Of a DNA stretch of 64,000 nucleotides, positions 44,148-52,986 are shown in pieces. Position 1 is the first letter of the stretch. Every line of letters begins with the position of its first letter. The notes under the pieces were generated by a model. It was given only the letters and a program-made list of their open reading frames with translations, had not been told where the DNA came from and did no database searches. Made by a program: the position numbers and the translations under genes. Origin of the DNA: an uncultured Bacteroidales bacterium (GTDB taxonomy: Bacteria > Bacteroidota > Bacteroidia > Bacteroidales > Paludibacteraceae). The DNA lies in the NCBI GenBank assembly GCA_900542355.1, contig UQNE01000002.1:171909-235908 (forward strand), written 5' to 3'.

Positions 44148-46709
44148 ATGGATACAAATCAACAATACACGCCCTCCGGCAATAGCAACTATATCTACGG
44201 TGCAGGCAATCCCGCCTCCGCCAATGGGCAATACTACGCTTCGGGCAACAACTACTACAACCCCGTTGACCCCAATACGGGCGGCGAGGAAGAACAATCC
44301 AACTTCAATATCATGGAATGGGTGATGTTGTTCCTCCATTATTGGTATCTGTTCGTCATCGGTATTGTTATCGCTTTTGGTGTTTCCATACTCAAAAATC
44401 GCAAGTGGCTGCCCTCCTACTATTCGCAAGGCACCATCATCATCAAAGAGACTATGGGCTATGCTTCCGCCGGCTCTACGCTGATGCAGGGCTTCGGTGT
44501 TGATGCAGGATACCGCAATGTCAACAACCAGGTCATCATGCTCGGTTCCTACGACCTGATGTGCCGCGTCGTCGATTCGCTTCCCTTCCTCAATACCGAG
44601 TACATCACCCAAGGGCGTTTCAAAACGCGCAACCTCTATCATCAAACGCCTATCCTGGTCGAAGCCTCTCAGGTAGATATGCGTGCCTATGAGCAGTTGT
44701 TCCAAGTCGTTTTCAATGCCGATGGCTCTATGAATATCTCCTCCCAAGACGAGGAAACACCGCTCAATATCGTGGCGCACTATGGTGAACCCATCCGTTG
44801 CCCGATGTTTACTGCTACTATCTGGCCTACCGAGAAAATGGTCAATGCGGGTAAGATGTATTTCCGTTTTCGCTCCCACGAGTCTTTGGTCAACGAGTTT
44901 ATGGGACGCTTGCAACTCCATTTCGTCGGCGAAGGTAGCACTGTACTCGCCCTCTCGCTTACAGGCGAAACGCCCGAGCGGGACTGCGAGTTTATCGACA
45001 AACTGGCGGAGATTTATCTCCAAAATAACTTAGAGCAGAAAAACGAAGTGGCGGAAAACTCAATTCGTTTCATCAACGATCAGTTGGTGCATCTCCAAAC
45101 GGCCCTCGAAGCCAGCGAAGGAGCAATGACCAATTTCCGCCAAGAGAACAAGTTCGTCGATGTCAGTTCCTATGCCGGTCAGTTGATGACCCGTATCTCC
45201 GGCTACGACCAGCAGGTGATGGAACTCCGTCTGCGTGAGACCTATTTCGATTATCTCACCAACTATCTCAAGACCAATATCGAGAATGGTGCCGTCATCG
45301 CGCCTACCTCTTTGGGGCTAAACGAGCCTATGCTCATGTCGCTTGTACAGCAACTCAACGACCTGCGTATCCAGCGTGGCGAACTTACCGAAAAGAATGT
45401 GTACTACGCCAAATATACCAAGGATATCGAGAATGTCAAAACCGCTATCAATGAGGTAGTTGGGAGTATGCGCGCCTCGCTCGAAATCGAGAAAAAAGAC
45501 CTCAATGACCGCTACTCCGAGGTCGAAAAAGAGATACAAAACTTGCCTACCAAAGAGTTGCAGATGGTCGCTATCGAGCGCAACTATCGCATCGACGACA
45601 ACTACTACACTTTCTTCCTCCAAAAGCGTGCTGAGGCGGAAATCCAAAAGGCAAGCAACACACCCGACAATACGATCTTGGATAAGGCACGCACCACGGC
45701 GGTAGTCAATTCCAAAGCCAAACGCAAGACCACTACCACTTGTCTGCTCATCGGCTTGCTCATTCCTTTTGCCTTGATTGTCCTCAGCGAGTTGCTCAAT
45801 ACCAAGTTCCGCTCGCCGAAAGATGTGCAGAAGATGCGTTTGTTCCGTTTCATCGGTACGCTCCGCCATACCCATTCGGCTAATCCTACGCTCGTGCGCG
45901 ATGCCCCCCGCTCTGCTTATGCCGAGATGCTGCGAGCCATACGAACGCGCATAGAGTTCTCCGTCAAACGCAAAGAGGATCTCTTGGTGCTGATTACCTC
46001 CACCGAGTCCGGCGATGGTAAGACTTTCCTCGCTACCAACCTCGCTGCGCTCTATTCGATGACGGGTAAGAAAACTTTGCTTATCGACCTCGACTTGCGC
46101 AAACCTAATGTCCATACCAAACTGGGTGTCGAGGGCGGATTGGGTATATCCAACTATCTGATTGGCGATTGCTCTATCGAGGATACGCTTGTCCACAACG
46201 ATAAAATTGGCTACGATGTTATGCGTGCCGGTACTATACCGCCTAACCCGGGCGAACTGATCCACTCCGACGAACTGGCGACGCTCCTTGCCGACTTGCG
46301 TACACGCTATACCTATATCGTGGTCGATACATCGCCTATCGGTCTTGTTCCTGACGCCTACACGCAGATCGAGCAGGCCGACCTCTGCCTCTATGTCATT
46401 CGTTGTATGCAAACCAATAAGTCCTTCTGCAAGCAGACCTTGCAGCAGATGACCGAGGTGGTGGAGAACCCCGAGAAAGTGCAATTGGTTCTGTCCGATA
46501 TACCCAACGATTCGCGCCATGGTTACGGCTACGGATATGGCTACAAATACGGTTATGGCTATGGTTACGGCTATGGTTATGGCAACCCCAACAAGGCCAA
46601 AAAAACAGGCTTCCGCTATCGCATTGAGAGACTTTGGGCTGCGATGTGGCACCATAATCTCTCCCGCAACGACAACTACTATGTCGATGAGGATAGTCCA
46701 TCCGCTTGA
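44148..46709 (+). CDS. Wzc-type bacterial tyrosine kinase and polysaccharide co-polymerase with Gly-Tyr tail
   Basis: An 853-residue inner-membrane protein. A Tyr- and Asn-rich N-terminal cytoplasmic segment precedes TM1 (FLHYWYLFVIGIVIAFGVSIL, about 62-84). A large periplasmic Wzz domain with coiled coil follows, and TM2 is near residue 535 (LLIGLLIPFALIVLSELL). The cytoplasmic BY-kinase has Walker A STESGDGKT (about 620), Walker A' LLIDLDLRKP (about 645) and Walker B YIVVDTSP (about 724). The C-terminus has a 21-residue run of alternating Gly-Tyr (792-812) with ten tyrosines, then NDNYYVDEDSPSA. Autophosphorylation of the tyrosine cluster regulates polymer length in Wzc. A tyrosine run this regular is unusual. 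Confidence 0.93.
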   Translation: MDTNQQYTPSGNSNYIYGAGNPASANGQYYASGNNYYNPVDPNTGGEEEQSNFNIMEWVMLFLHYWYLFVIGIVIAFGVSILKNRKWLPSYYSQGTIIIKETMGYASAGSTLMQGFGVDAGYRNVNNQVIMLGSYDLMCRVVDSLPFLNTEYITQGRFKTRNLYHQTPILVEASQVDMRAYEQLFQVVFNADGSMNISSQDEETPLNIVAHYGEPIRCPMFTATIWPTEKMVNAGKMYFRFRSHESLVNEFMGRLQLHFVGEGSTVLALSLTGETPERDCEFIDKLAEIYLQNNLEQKNEVAENSIRFINDQLVHLQTALEASEGAMTNFRQENKFVDVSSYAGQLMTRISGYDQQVMELRLRETYFDYLTNYLKTNIENGAVIAPTSLGLNEPMLMSLVQQLNDLRIQRGELTEKNVYYAKYTKDIENVKTAINEVVGSMRASLEIEKKDLNDRYSEVEKEIQNLPTKELQMVAIERNYRIDDNYYTFFLQKRAEAEIQKASNTPDNTILDKARTTAVVNSKAKRKTTTTCLLIGLLIPFALIVLSELLNTKFRSPKDVQKMRLFRFIGTLRHTHSANPTLVRDAPRSAYAEMLRAIRTRIEFSVKRKEDLLVLITSTESGDGKTFLATNLAALYSMTGKKTLLIDLDLRKPNVHTKLGVEGGLGISNYLIGDCSIEDTLVHNDKIGYDVMRAGTIPPNPGELIHSDELATLLADLRTRYTYIVVDTSPIGLVPDAYTQIEQADLCLYVIRCMQTNKSFCKQTLQQMTEVVENPEKVQLVLSDIPNDSRHGYGYGYGYKYGYGYGYGYGYGNPNKAKKTGFRYRIERLWAAMWHHNLSRNDNYYVDEDSPSA

Positions 46710-46777
46710 TTCTTTCGCTTTCTGAATAGCACAATAGTCCAAAAGGATAGAACAAATCTACAAAATGTACTCCGCCT

Positions 46778-46809
46778 CTTGTCGGAACAACCGAAAAGAA
46801 CTACTTTTG
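46778..46809 (+). promoter_or_regulatory. Promoter of the GH2 gene
   Basis: CTTG (46778-46781) and TACTTTTG (46802-46809), 20-bp spacer, one mismatch to the consensus. It separates this gene from the polysaccharide operon. Confidence 0.7.
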
Positions 46810-46840
46810 CAGAAATAGAAAAAACGATTTTTGTAGAAGT

Positions 46841-49240
46841 ATGACTATGGATAAAAAAGTTCTCACCTTCTTGGCTCTCTGGTTTACAGGGTTGGCAGTC
46901 TATGCCAATCCTGTTTCTGTTTCTCGTTGGCACACCCTCGGCACACGCGCTCAGTATCCGCTTTTCGAGCGCCATACTTGGAATGCCCTCGATGCCACCG
47001 ATGAGCAACCCGGATATTTCCGTGGCCGGTACACCTACACCGACTCCGTTTTTATTCCCCTTTCCTTTGCAGACAAATCTTTGTCGCTCTTCTTCGGTGC
47101 GGCTAATCAAGAGGCTTGGCTCTATGTCAACGGCGATTCGGTTGGCTACCATGCCGGCGGATACACCGCTTTTGCTTTCGATGTTACGCCCTATTGCCGC
47201 TTCGGGCAGACCAACTATATCCGCCTGGTAGTCAGCAATGCCTACAACGAGAACATCCTCCCGCTCTCTGCCGATTTTACATTCTTTGGCGGTGTCTATC
47301 GTGATGCTTTCCTTGTTGCGGCTCCCTCTCTCCATTTCTCTACTTCCCATTATGCTACCCGCGGAGTGTATGTCTATACGCCGCAAGTGTCTGATTCTCA
47401 GGCTGCTGTTCGTATCGAAGCACTCACATCGGGGCAGGGCAGAGTGGAGTTTGTCGTGAGCGGGCATGGCTTCTCCAAGACGCTCAAAGCCTCTGCCCGC
47501 CGAGGCAAAGCCACTGCGCAACTCACCATTCCTCATCCCGCTTTGTGGGGTCCCGATACCCCCAATCTCTACTCCGTTTCGTGTCGTCTGTACGACAAGC
47601 ATGGCACGCTCCAAGACGAGGTGTCCGAGTCGTTCGGCTTGCGGTGGTACACCTTCGGCGAGGACAATATGTTCTACCTTAACGGTCAGAAAATCAAACT
47701 GATAGGTAGTAGTCGCCACCAGTGCTATAAGCATCTCGGCAATGCTTTGCCCGATTCGTTGCAACGCAAAGATATCCTGATGATTAAGGCAATGGGGGCT
47801 AATTTTCTCCGTGTTGCCCACTATCCGCAGGGCGAGTATATCATGCACCTCTGTGATAGTATCGGGCTTCTTTGCTCTGTCGAGATCCCCCTCGTCAATG
47901 CGATTACTGAGACCGATTCGTTCGCCTCTTGCTGCCGCAATATGCTCGATGAGATGGTGTGGCAAAACCGTAATCACCCCTCTGTGGTGATTTGGGCGTA
48001 TAGCAACGAGATTCTTCTCCGCCCGCCTTTCAAGGGCGATTCGCTTCGTCATAGCCTCTATTGCCGCCATGCTGCGGACCTCTGTCGAGACCTCAACGCC
48101 CGCCTACATTCCTTAGATTCGTCCCGTCCCACGATGATTGTTCTGCACGATAATTTCAAAGAGTATCATCGCTATGGCTTTACGCAAGCCGCAGATATTG
48201 TGGGACTTAATATCTATAGTGGCTGGTATTCGGGTACTTTCTCCGGCCTCGACAAGACGGTTGAGAAAGTCCGCCTTGCACTGCCTCATACTCCCCTGTT
48301 GCTCACCGAGTTTGGTGCCGATTGCGACCCGCGCCTGCGCACTATCTCCCCGCAACGCTTCGACTACTCAATGGATTATGCGCTCCTTTTTCATCGCCAT
48401 TACCTCCCCTTTGTCCTCGCCTCACCCTATTTGGCGGGCGGTGCGGTGTGGAACTTCAACGACTTCCATTCCGAAGCACGCCTCGGCGCACTCCCACACT
48501 ACAACTGCAAAGGCCTCGTTTCGTCCGATCGCCGACCCAAACTGACCTATTTTTACTATCAGTCCGTCTTGCGTTCGGATAGTGTAGGGCAGCATGCGGC
48601 AGATACACTGCGCCAAATGTTGTCTATGCCTGTAGCCCCCGCTATGCCCCTGCGTGTCAACCTCGGTAGCCGTTGTTTCTTTACCGATGACAGCCTCCGT
48701 GTCTGGCAACCCGAGCAACCCTATCAATCGGGCAGTTGGGGATATGTCGGAGGCGAACCGTTCACTAAGAAAACCAAGTATGGCCAACTCCCCGCAGCCG
48801 ATATCGACATCCTGGGCACCGATTCCGACCCGCTCTATCAGACCGCGCGTATGGGTATTCAGTCGTTCTGTGCCGACCTCCCCGCAGGCAGGTATCGCGT
48901 TATCCTCCATTTGGCAGAGTTAGAAAGTACCGAGCAGGAGCAGATGTCGGTTTACAACCTCGGCAATGAGGCACTCAGCACAGGCTTCTCGGGCAGAGAA
49001 ATGGTCGTCCGTGTCCAAAACCTCCCCTCCGATACTATCAATCTCACGCAGCAGTTTGGCAAGTACCGTGCTGTCCCCTTGTGTTATGTGGTGGATATCG
49101 CCCCCGCAGATTTCCACGCAGTTTCCCCCGCCGATTTCTCAGAAACCTCCCCAAAAAATACTGCTTCCTTGCAAATCCACTTTCGCCCCCTCTCCGGCAC
49201 CTCCATCCTCAACGCCATCGAGATAATTCCAATGGATTGA
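46841..49240 (+). CDS. Glycoside hydrolase family 2 enzyme, secreted
   Basis: A 799-residue protein (an ATG at 46847 is an alternative start) with a signal peptide (VLTFLALWFTGLAVYA). It has the GH2 order: sugar-binding domain with a jelly-roll (FFGAANQEAWLYVNGDSVGYHAGGY), an immunoglobulin-like domain (PALWGPDTPNLYSV), and a TIM barrel from about residue 270 (FYLNGQKIKLIGSSRH). The acid/base is E390 in WAYSNE, and the nucleophile is E490 in LLTEFGAD. A C-terminal malectin-like domain (DPLYQTARMG, AGRYRVILHLAELES) follows. Family members are beta-galactosidases, beta-glucuronidases or beta-mannosidases; the specificity here is unclear. The neighbouring uronate genes favour a beta-glucuronidase-type role, as inference only. 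Confidence 0.88.
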   Translation: MTMDKKVLTFLALWFTGLAVYANPVSVSRWHTLGTRAQYPLFERHTWNALDATDEQPGYFRGRYTYTDSVFIPLSFADKSLSLFFGAANQEAWLYVNGDSVGYHAGGYTAFAFDVTPYCRFGQTNYIRLVVSNAYNENILPLSADFTFFGGVYRDAFLVAAPSLHFSTSHYATRGVYVYTPQVSDSQAAVRIEALTSGQGRVEFVVSGHGFSKTLKASARRGKATAQLTIPHPALWGPDTPNLYSVSCRLYDKHGTLQDEVSESFGLRWYTFGEDNMFYLNGQKIKLIGSSRHQCYKHLGNALPDSLQRKDILMIKAMGANFLRVAHYPQGEYIMHLCDSIGLLCSVEIPLVNAITETDSFASCCRNMLDEMVWQNRNHPSVVIWAYSNEILLRPPFKGDSLRHSLYCRHAADLCRDLNARLHSLDSSRPTMIVLHDNFKEYHRYGFTQAADIVGLNIYSGWYSGTFSGLDKTVEKVRLALPHTPLLLTEFGADCDPRLRTISPQRFDYSMDYALLFHRHYLPFVLASPYLAGGAVWNFNDFHSEARLGALPHYNCKGLVSSDRRPKLTYFYYQSVLRSDSVGQHAADTLRQMLSMPVAPAMPLRVNLGSRCFFTDDSLRVWQPEQPYQSGSWGYVGGEPFTKKTKYGQLPAADIDILGTDSDPLYQTARMGIQSFCADLPAGRYRVILHLAELESTEQEQMSVYNLGNEALSTGFSGREMVVRVQNLPSDTINLTQQFGKYRAVPLCYVVDIAPADFHAVSPADFSETSPKNTASLQIHFRPLSGTSILNAIEIIPMD

Positions 49241-49566
49241 TGATATGGTGCTCAATTTTCAATGCGGCTGTGTTTTGCTAATGAGATGTTACTCGGTAGT
49301 TTTTACGAACTTTGGTGACATTTAGTGGAGGAAAGTCTAACCATTAACTGCGTTTCTATTTCGCGCAGTTTTAATGGATAATTAACCGTAATTAACGGAG
49401 AACGAAAACTCTTGCGTTGAAGAGGATTTTTAATGGTTCTTTAATGGCGTTTAATGGAGAACAAGCGCATTCAGCGGAGAACTGAGATTCTTCTCATGGA
49501 GAAAATTAATGTTTAATTACAAGGTAATTAATGTTCCTTCTTTTCCCGCTTAATGCTATATGGCAA
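49241..49566 (-). other. Gene-free stretch with TTTAATGG and AATTAATGTT repeats
   Basis: No gene. TTTAATGG-type words recur near 49373, 49430, 49440 and 49450-49461, and a second module with AATTAATGTTTAATTA (49504-49519) and AATTAATGTT (49526-49535) matches 21369-21400. These belong to the repeat family found 3' of minus-strand genes. Confidence 0.6.
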
Positions 49567-52254
49567 TTAATGTTTCTCTCCATATCCACCTTTTCGGTAC
49601 GCCGCAGGCGTCTGTCCGTACTGTTTGTTGAAGCACTTGATGAAGTAACTTGCCGTGTTGTACCCCACCATGTCTGCTATCTCTGCCACCGATTTCTCCG
49701 GCGCTTCCTTCAGTAGTTCTGCCGCTTTCTTCAGTCGTATCTCTTGTATCAGTTCGTTCGGCGTCTTCCCCATCGCGTCTTGCAGTTTGGTGTATAGCCC
49801 CGTGCGGCTCATACACATCTCCCGCGCCAGGCGATTGATGTCAAAATCCGCATCGTTCATGTGTTTCTCTATCACGGCTTGCACCTGCGCCACAAACAGC
49901 ACTCGCTCGTTCTGAAGCCGCTCCCGCATCAGTCTCAGTTGCTCATTCTTCTGCTCTATCTGTCGTTCTTGCTCCGCCAATCGCGCCTTCGTCTTCCGCA
50001 TCGACACCCGCAGGATATACCACCCCAAGGCAATGATCCCAGCTGCTACAATACTGAAAAACAGTACCTTAGCCCACCATGTCTCGTACCAGTGCGGCTC
50101 CACTATCAGGTGTAGTCTATATAGGTCGCCAATGTCGTCCGTCAGTTCAAAGTCATACTCCCCGGGTTCAAGGTTCGTATAGGTCGCGCTCTGTGCCTCC
50201 GTCGCTGCAACCCGCTCATTATCAAAGCCTTCCAACTGGTAGTACAACTGTGGCCGAAGGATATTGCTATACGACGAACTGCCAAAACGAATGCTCACCA
50301 CTTTCTCGTCCGGCTGCAGATACAGCGTGTCCGCCATCGGCAGTCCTGCATTCAGATGTCGTATCTCGCCTCGGCTGTCGCGAATCACTATCTCCGTCGG
50401 GAATACATGCATGGGCTCGCCTCGCTGCATGATGTCCTCTACATAAAAACTGCACATTCCGTCCACTCCGCCTACAAACACTCTCCCTTTTGGGTCTTGA
50501 TACAGGCTCTGCTCCGTCAGTATCTCTATCGGAAAGCCGTTCTTGCTGTTTAGGTGTCGTGCGTTGCTCATGTCATCCGATGCTATCGTCAGCCCCATCG
50601 CCGTTGCAATCATGTAATACCCCTTGGTCGGTAGAATGTCTATCACGCTGCGGCTGTCCAAGCACGCATTCAGCCGCTCGTCTGCCTCCCATTCGCCTTT
50701 CTCTGCGCTGAACCGCAGCACCCCGTCTATCGTCCCGGCGATTAGATGCCCCTCTTTGTCCGAGGCGAACACATGCACGGGTTTGGCTATCGTATAGGTC
50801 TCCATCGCCCTCGTGCGGATATGGTAGGCGTAGGTCATCCGCTGCCGTGCGAACCATAGCACGCTATCTTGTAAGTACAGGTGTGACAACTCCCCCGCCA
50901 CATCCGCTTGTGGCAGGCACTCAAACTGTCCCGTCGCTCTATTGAGCAACCCTATCCCCCGCTCCGTCGAGAAGAACAGGCTATCCCCGTAGGCGACTAT
51001 CTCTCTCACGCGGTTATCGGCCAACTCCCCCGTTTCCGTCGTGTGTGCCCGCAGTCGCTCCGTGCGCGTGTCCATCTCTATCAGCCCGCCTTGGTGCGTA
51101 CCCATATACAGTCGGTGCCGTTTCTCATCTAAGTAGAGTGCCTTAATAGCCTGTTCCGGTCGGCTCTTACTGATGTGTATGGTGCGTATCTTGCCCGATG
51201 CGTCTATCTTGTTCAGTCCGCCGCCGTTCGTACCTACATACACGCTCCCCGCCGAGTCCGACACTATCCTATTCACTATCGGGTAACTCAATGCCTCGCC
51301 TTTTGTCTTGTCCGCTCCATAGTAGGTGTACACCGCATGCCTCGGGTTGTATAGGTCTATCGCCCCAAAGAAACTGCCTATCCATAGTGTCCCCTGTTCG
51401 TCGCATACGATTGCCCGCACCGAGAACGGATACTCCTCCGAGTCATTGTGTGTGAAAGCGTGGCAACTGAAATCGCTTGCCGCCACGCGTACCAACCCGC
51501 TGTAAGTCCCTACCCAATAGTTTCCCGTGTAGTCTTCCGCTATCGCCCGCACATCAGTCTGTTCTATCACATGTTTCTTGTCGCCCGTTGGCTGAATGCA
51601 CCATAGTCCGTCAGTCCGTGAGCATAGCCACAGGTTCTGTCGGCTGTCCCGTATGATCTGCACCACCGATGGTATCCCTATCTGTTGCAGCAGTCGTCCC
51701 GCCGTGTTATATACCTGCACGCCCTCTTTGTTGCTCACAATGATTTGCTCGCCCCACTCATACACCGCCGTCGGCTGATGTATCGTCAGCAGCGGTTTCT
51801 TCTCTCCCCTTTGGTAAGCAAACAGAGTGTCCCGTGCGGCTATCAAGAATCGCCCCTGCCCATACACTACGGCTTGCGCACCCATTGAGTCCACTATCGT
51901 CAGTTCCTCCGTCTTTAGCGACATCTCCAGTACGCTCCCCCCGCTTCTGAAAAGCAATTTCCCCTCTCCGTCGCCGCACACAGTATGGATATAGTTGTTC
52001 CGTATCGGTAGCCCCGTCGCCTCATCGCCCCTGAAGATGCGGCAACTGTTCCCCGCTATGCAGTTCAGTCCGTCGCGCGTCGCTACCCACATCCGCCCAT
52101 ACTCATCTTGATAAAAAGCGTTGATGCTGTAGTGCGACAAGCCGTCTGATACACCAAAACGCTCAAGGGCTACCTGACTACCCAAACAGACCAAGGCGGA
52201 CATACACATGCCCACTACCGAAATTACACGCTTAATAGCAAAATCGTACAGCAT
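49567..52254 (-). CDS. Membrane-bound sensor-regulator: propeller sensor plus AraC domain, no kinase
   Basis: An 895-residue protein resembling a hybrid two-component system (HTCS) of polysaccharide loci but lacking its kinase and receiver. A signal-anchor start is followed by periplasmic beta-propeller repeats (about residues 30-660; WVATRDGLN, LWLCSRTDGLW, YWVGTYSGLVRV, SVYVGTNGGGLNKI) and a Y_Y_Y domain (YQLEGFDNERV, about 665-730). One TM helix follows (VLFFSIVAAGIIALGWYIL, about 727-749), then a coiled coil, then an AraC-type helix-turn-helix (about 800-890; INRLAREMCMSRTGLYTKL, VAEIADMVGYNTASYFIKCFNKQYG). No H-box, ATP-binding or phospho-acceptor segment lies between TM and AraC. It probably activates the divergently transcribed SusCD operon. 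Confidence 0.92.
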   Translation of the reverse strand: MLYDFAIKRVISVVGMCMSALVCLGSQVALERFGVSDGLSHYSINAFYQDEYGRMWVATRDGLNCIAGNSCRIFRGDEATGLPIRNNYIHTVCGDGEGKLLFRSGGSVLEMSLKTEELTIVDSMGAQAVVYGQGRFLIAARDTLFAYQRGEKKPLLTIHQPTAVYEWGEQIIVSNKEGVQVYNTAGRLLQQIGIPSVVQIIRDSRQNLWLCSRTDGLWCIQPTGDKKHVIEQTDVRAIAEDYTGNYWVGTYSGLVRVAASDFSCHAFTHNDSEEYPFSVRAIVCDEQGTLWIGSFFGAIDLYNPRHAVYTYYGADKTKGEALSYPIVNRIVSDSAGSVYVGTNGGGLNKIDASGKIRTIHISKSRPEQAIKALYLDEKRHRLYMGTHQGGLIEMDTRTERLRAHTTETGELADNRVREIVAYGDSLFFSTERGIGLLNRATGQFECLPQADVAGELSHLYLQDSVLWFARQRMTYAYHIRTRAMETYTIAKPVHVFASDKEGHLIAGTIDGVLRFSAEKGEWEADERLNACLDSRSVIDILPTKGYYMIATAMGLTIASDDMSNARHLNSKNGFPIEILTEQSLYQDPKGRVFVGGVDGMCSFYVEDIMQRGEPMHVFPTEIVIRDSRGEIRHLNAGLPMADTLYLQPDEKVVSIRFGSSSYSNILRPQLYYQLEGFDNERVAATEAQSATYTNLEPGEYDFELTDDIGDLYRLHLIVEPHWYETWWAKVLFFSIVAAGIIALGWYILRVSMRKTKARLAEQERQIEQKNEQLRLMRERLQNERVLFVAQVQAVIEKHMNDADFDINRLAREMCMSRTGLYTKLQDAMGKTPNELIQEIRLKKAAELLKEAPEKSVAEIADMVGYNTASYFIKCFNKQYGQTPAAYRKGGYGEKH

Positions 52255-52273
52255 ATTTCTATCGTTTTGCCCG

Positions 52274-52305
52274 CAAAATTAGTACAATTTCCTGACATTG
52301 CCAAA
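52274..52305 (-). promoter_or_regulatory. Promoter of the sensor-regulator gene
   Basis: On the minus strand TTTG (52305-52302) and TAATTTTG (52281-52274), 20-bp spacer, a full match. The leader would be about 15 nt. Confidence 0.75.
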
Positions 52306-52379
52306 CAATTTTCCTAATACGCCAAACAATTTTCCCGATACAGTCTAAAAAATCTCGATACAGCCTACATCTTGTCTAT

Positions 52380-52640
52380 ATTATTGCCCGCCAAGCCTCC
52401 TCTCCCGCCTTATGTTTTCTCCTTCCTTTGCCATATATTTCCCCTTCGCGCCGCATATTTTCTCTTCCAGTCCCTTTCTCTTTATTTCCGAGCCTTTTTT
52501 CCCGCTGTCTATCAGCCAATATGCGTTATGCATTCTACAATTATGCACTATCTAAGTACCGTCTATGACAAACTATATACAAAAGATATACAGAGGATAT
52601 ACAGAGGATATACAGAGGACATACAAAGGATAAACCTACC
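52380..52640 (+). repeat. Composite element 2: polypyrimidine tract plus five 11-bp units
   Basis: A pyrimidine-rich stretch ending in TTTCCCGCTGTCTATCAGCC is followed by five 11-bp units of ATATACAGAGG type (52575-52629) and then ATAAACCTACC. It parallels 22540-22745 in tract, CCCGCTGT junction, unit length and trailing GGATAAMCCTA. Confidence 0.75.
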
Positions 52641-52908
52641 TTTATAAGGTTTTTAGAGGAGGTAAAATACTATTTTGTCGCCTCTCAGACGCAGCACAAA
52701 CACCTTCCCGCTAATAGCAAGAGCAGTATAGTGCATTGCTACTCTCCTTCGCTCCCTGCTTATATGATTTTCGTCTGCTCCCCGTTGTTACACCTCGTAT
52801 CGCTCTCTTCATATCATCAACAAGTGCAAAATCATACATACTTGTGCGATTTGTACGATTGTGCTATTCTTTTGAACTTATGTTTTACTATCCTTGCATA
52901 ATTTTCTG

Positions 52909-52916
52909 TAATTTTG
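52909..52916 (+). promoter_or_regulatory. Probable -7 element of the SusC operon
   Basis: TAATTTTG matches TAnnTTTG and lies 70 bp before the start codon. The -33 position reads TTAC, a poor match, as expected for a promoter that needs an activator. Confidence 0.55.
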
Positions 52917-52986
52917 CAGCGGGTTTCAAAAGCAACTGCCACACGACCCGCTTAACAATCCACACAACGCAAAACAACTCCGTATC

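Larger units (their letters stand above)
52255..52986. other. Divergent regulatory region between the sensor-regulator and SusC
   Basis: No gene. It contains the minus-strand promoter (52274-52305), a composite polypyrimidine and 11-bp tandem element (52380-52640), an ATTATGCATT-type repeat (52520-52548) and the SusC promoter region (52880-52920). Confidence 0.7.
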
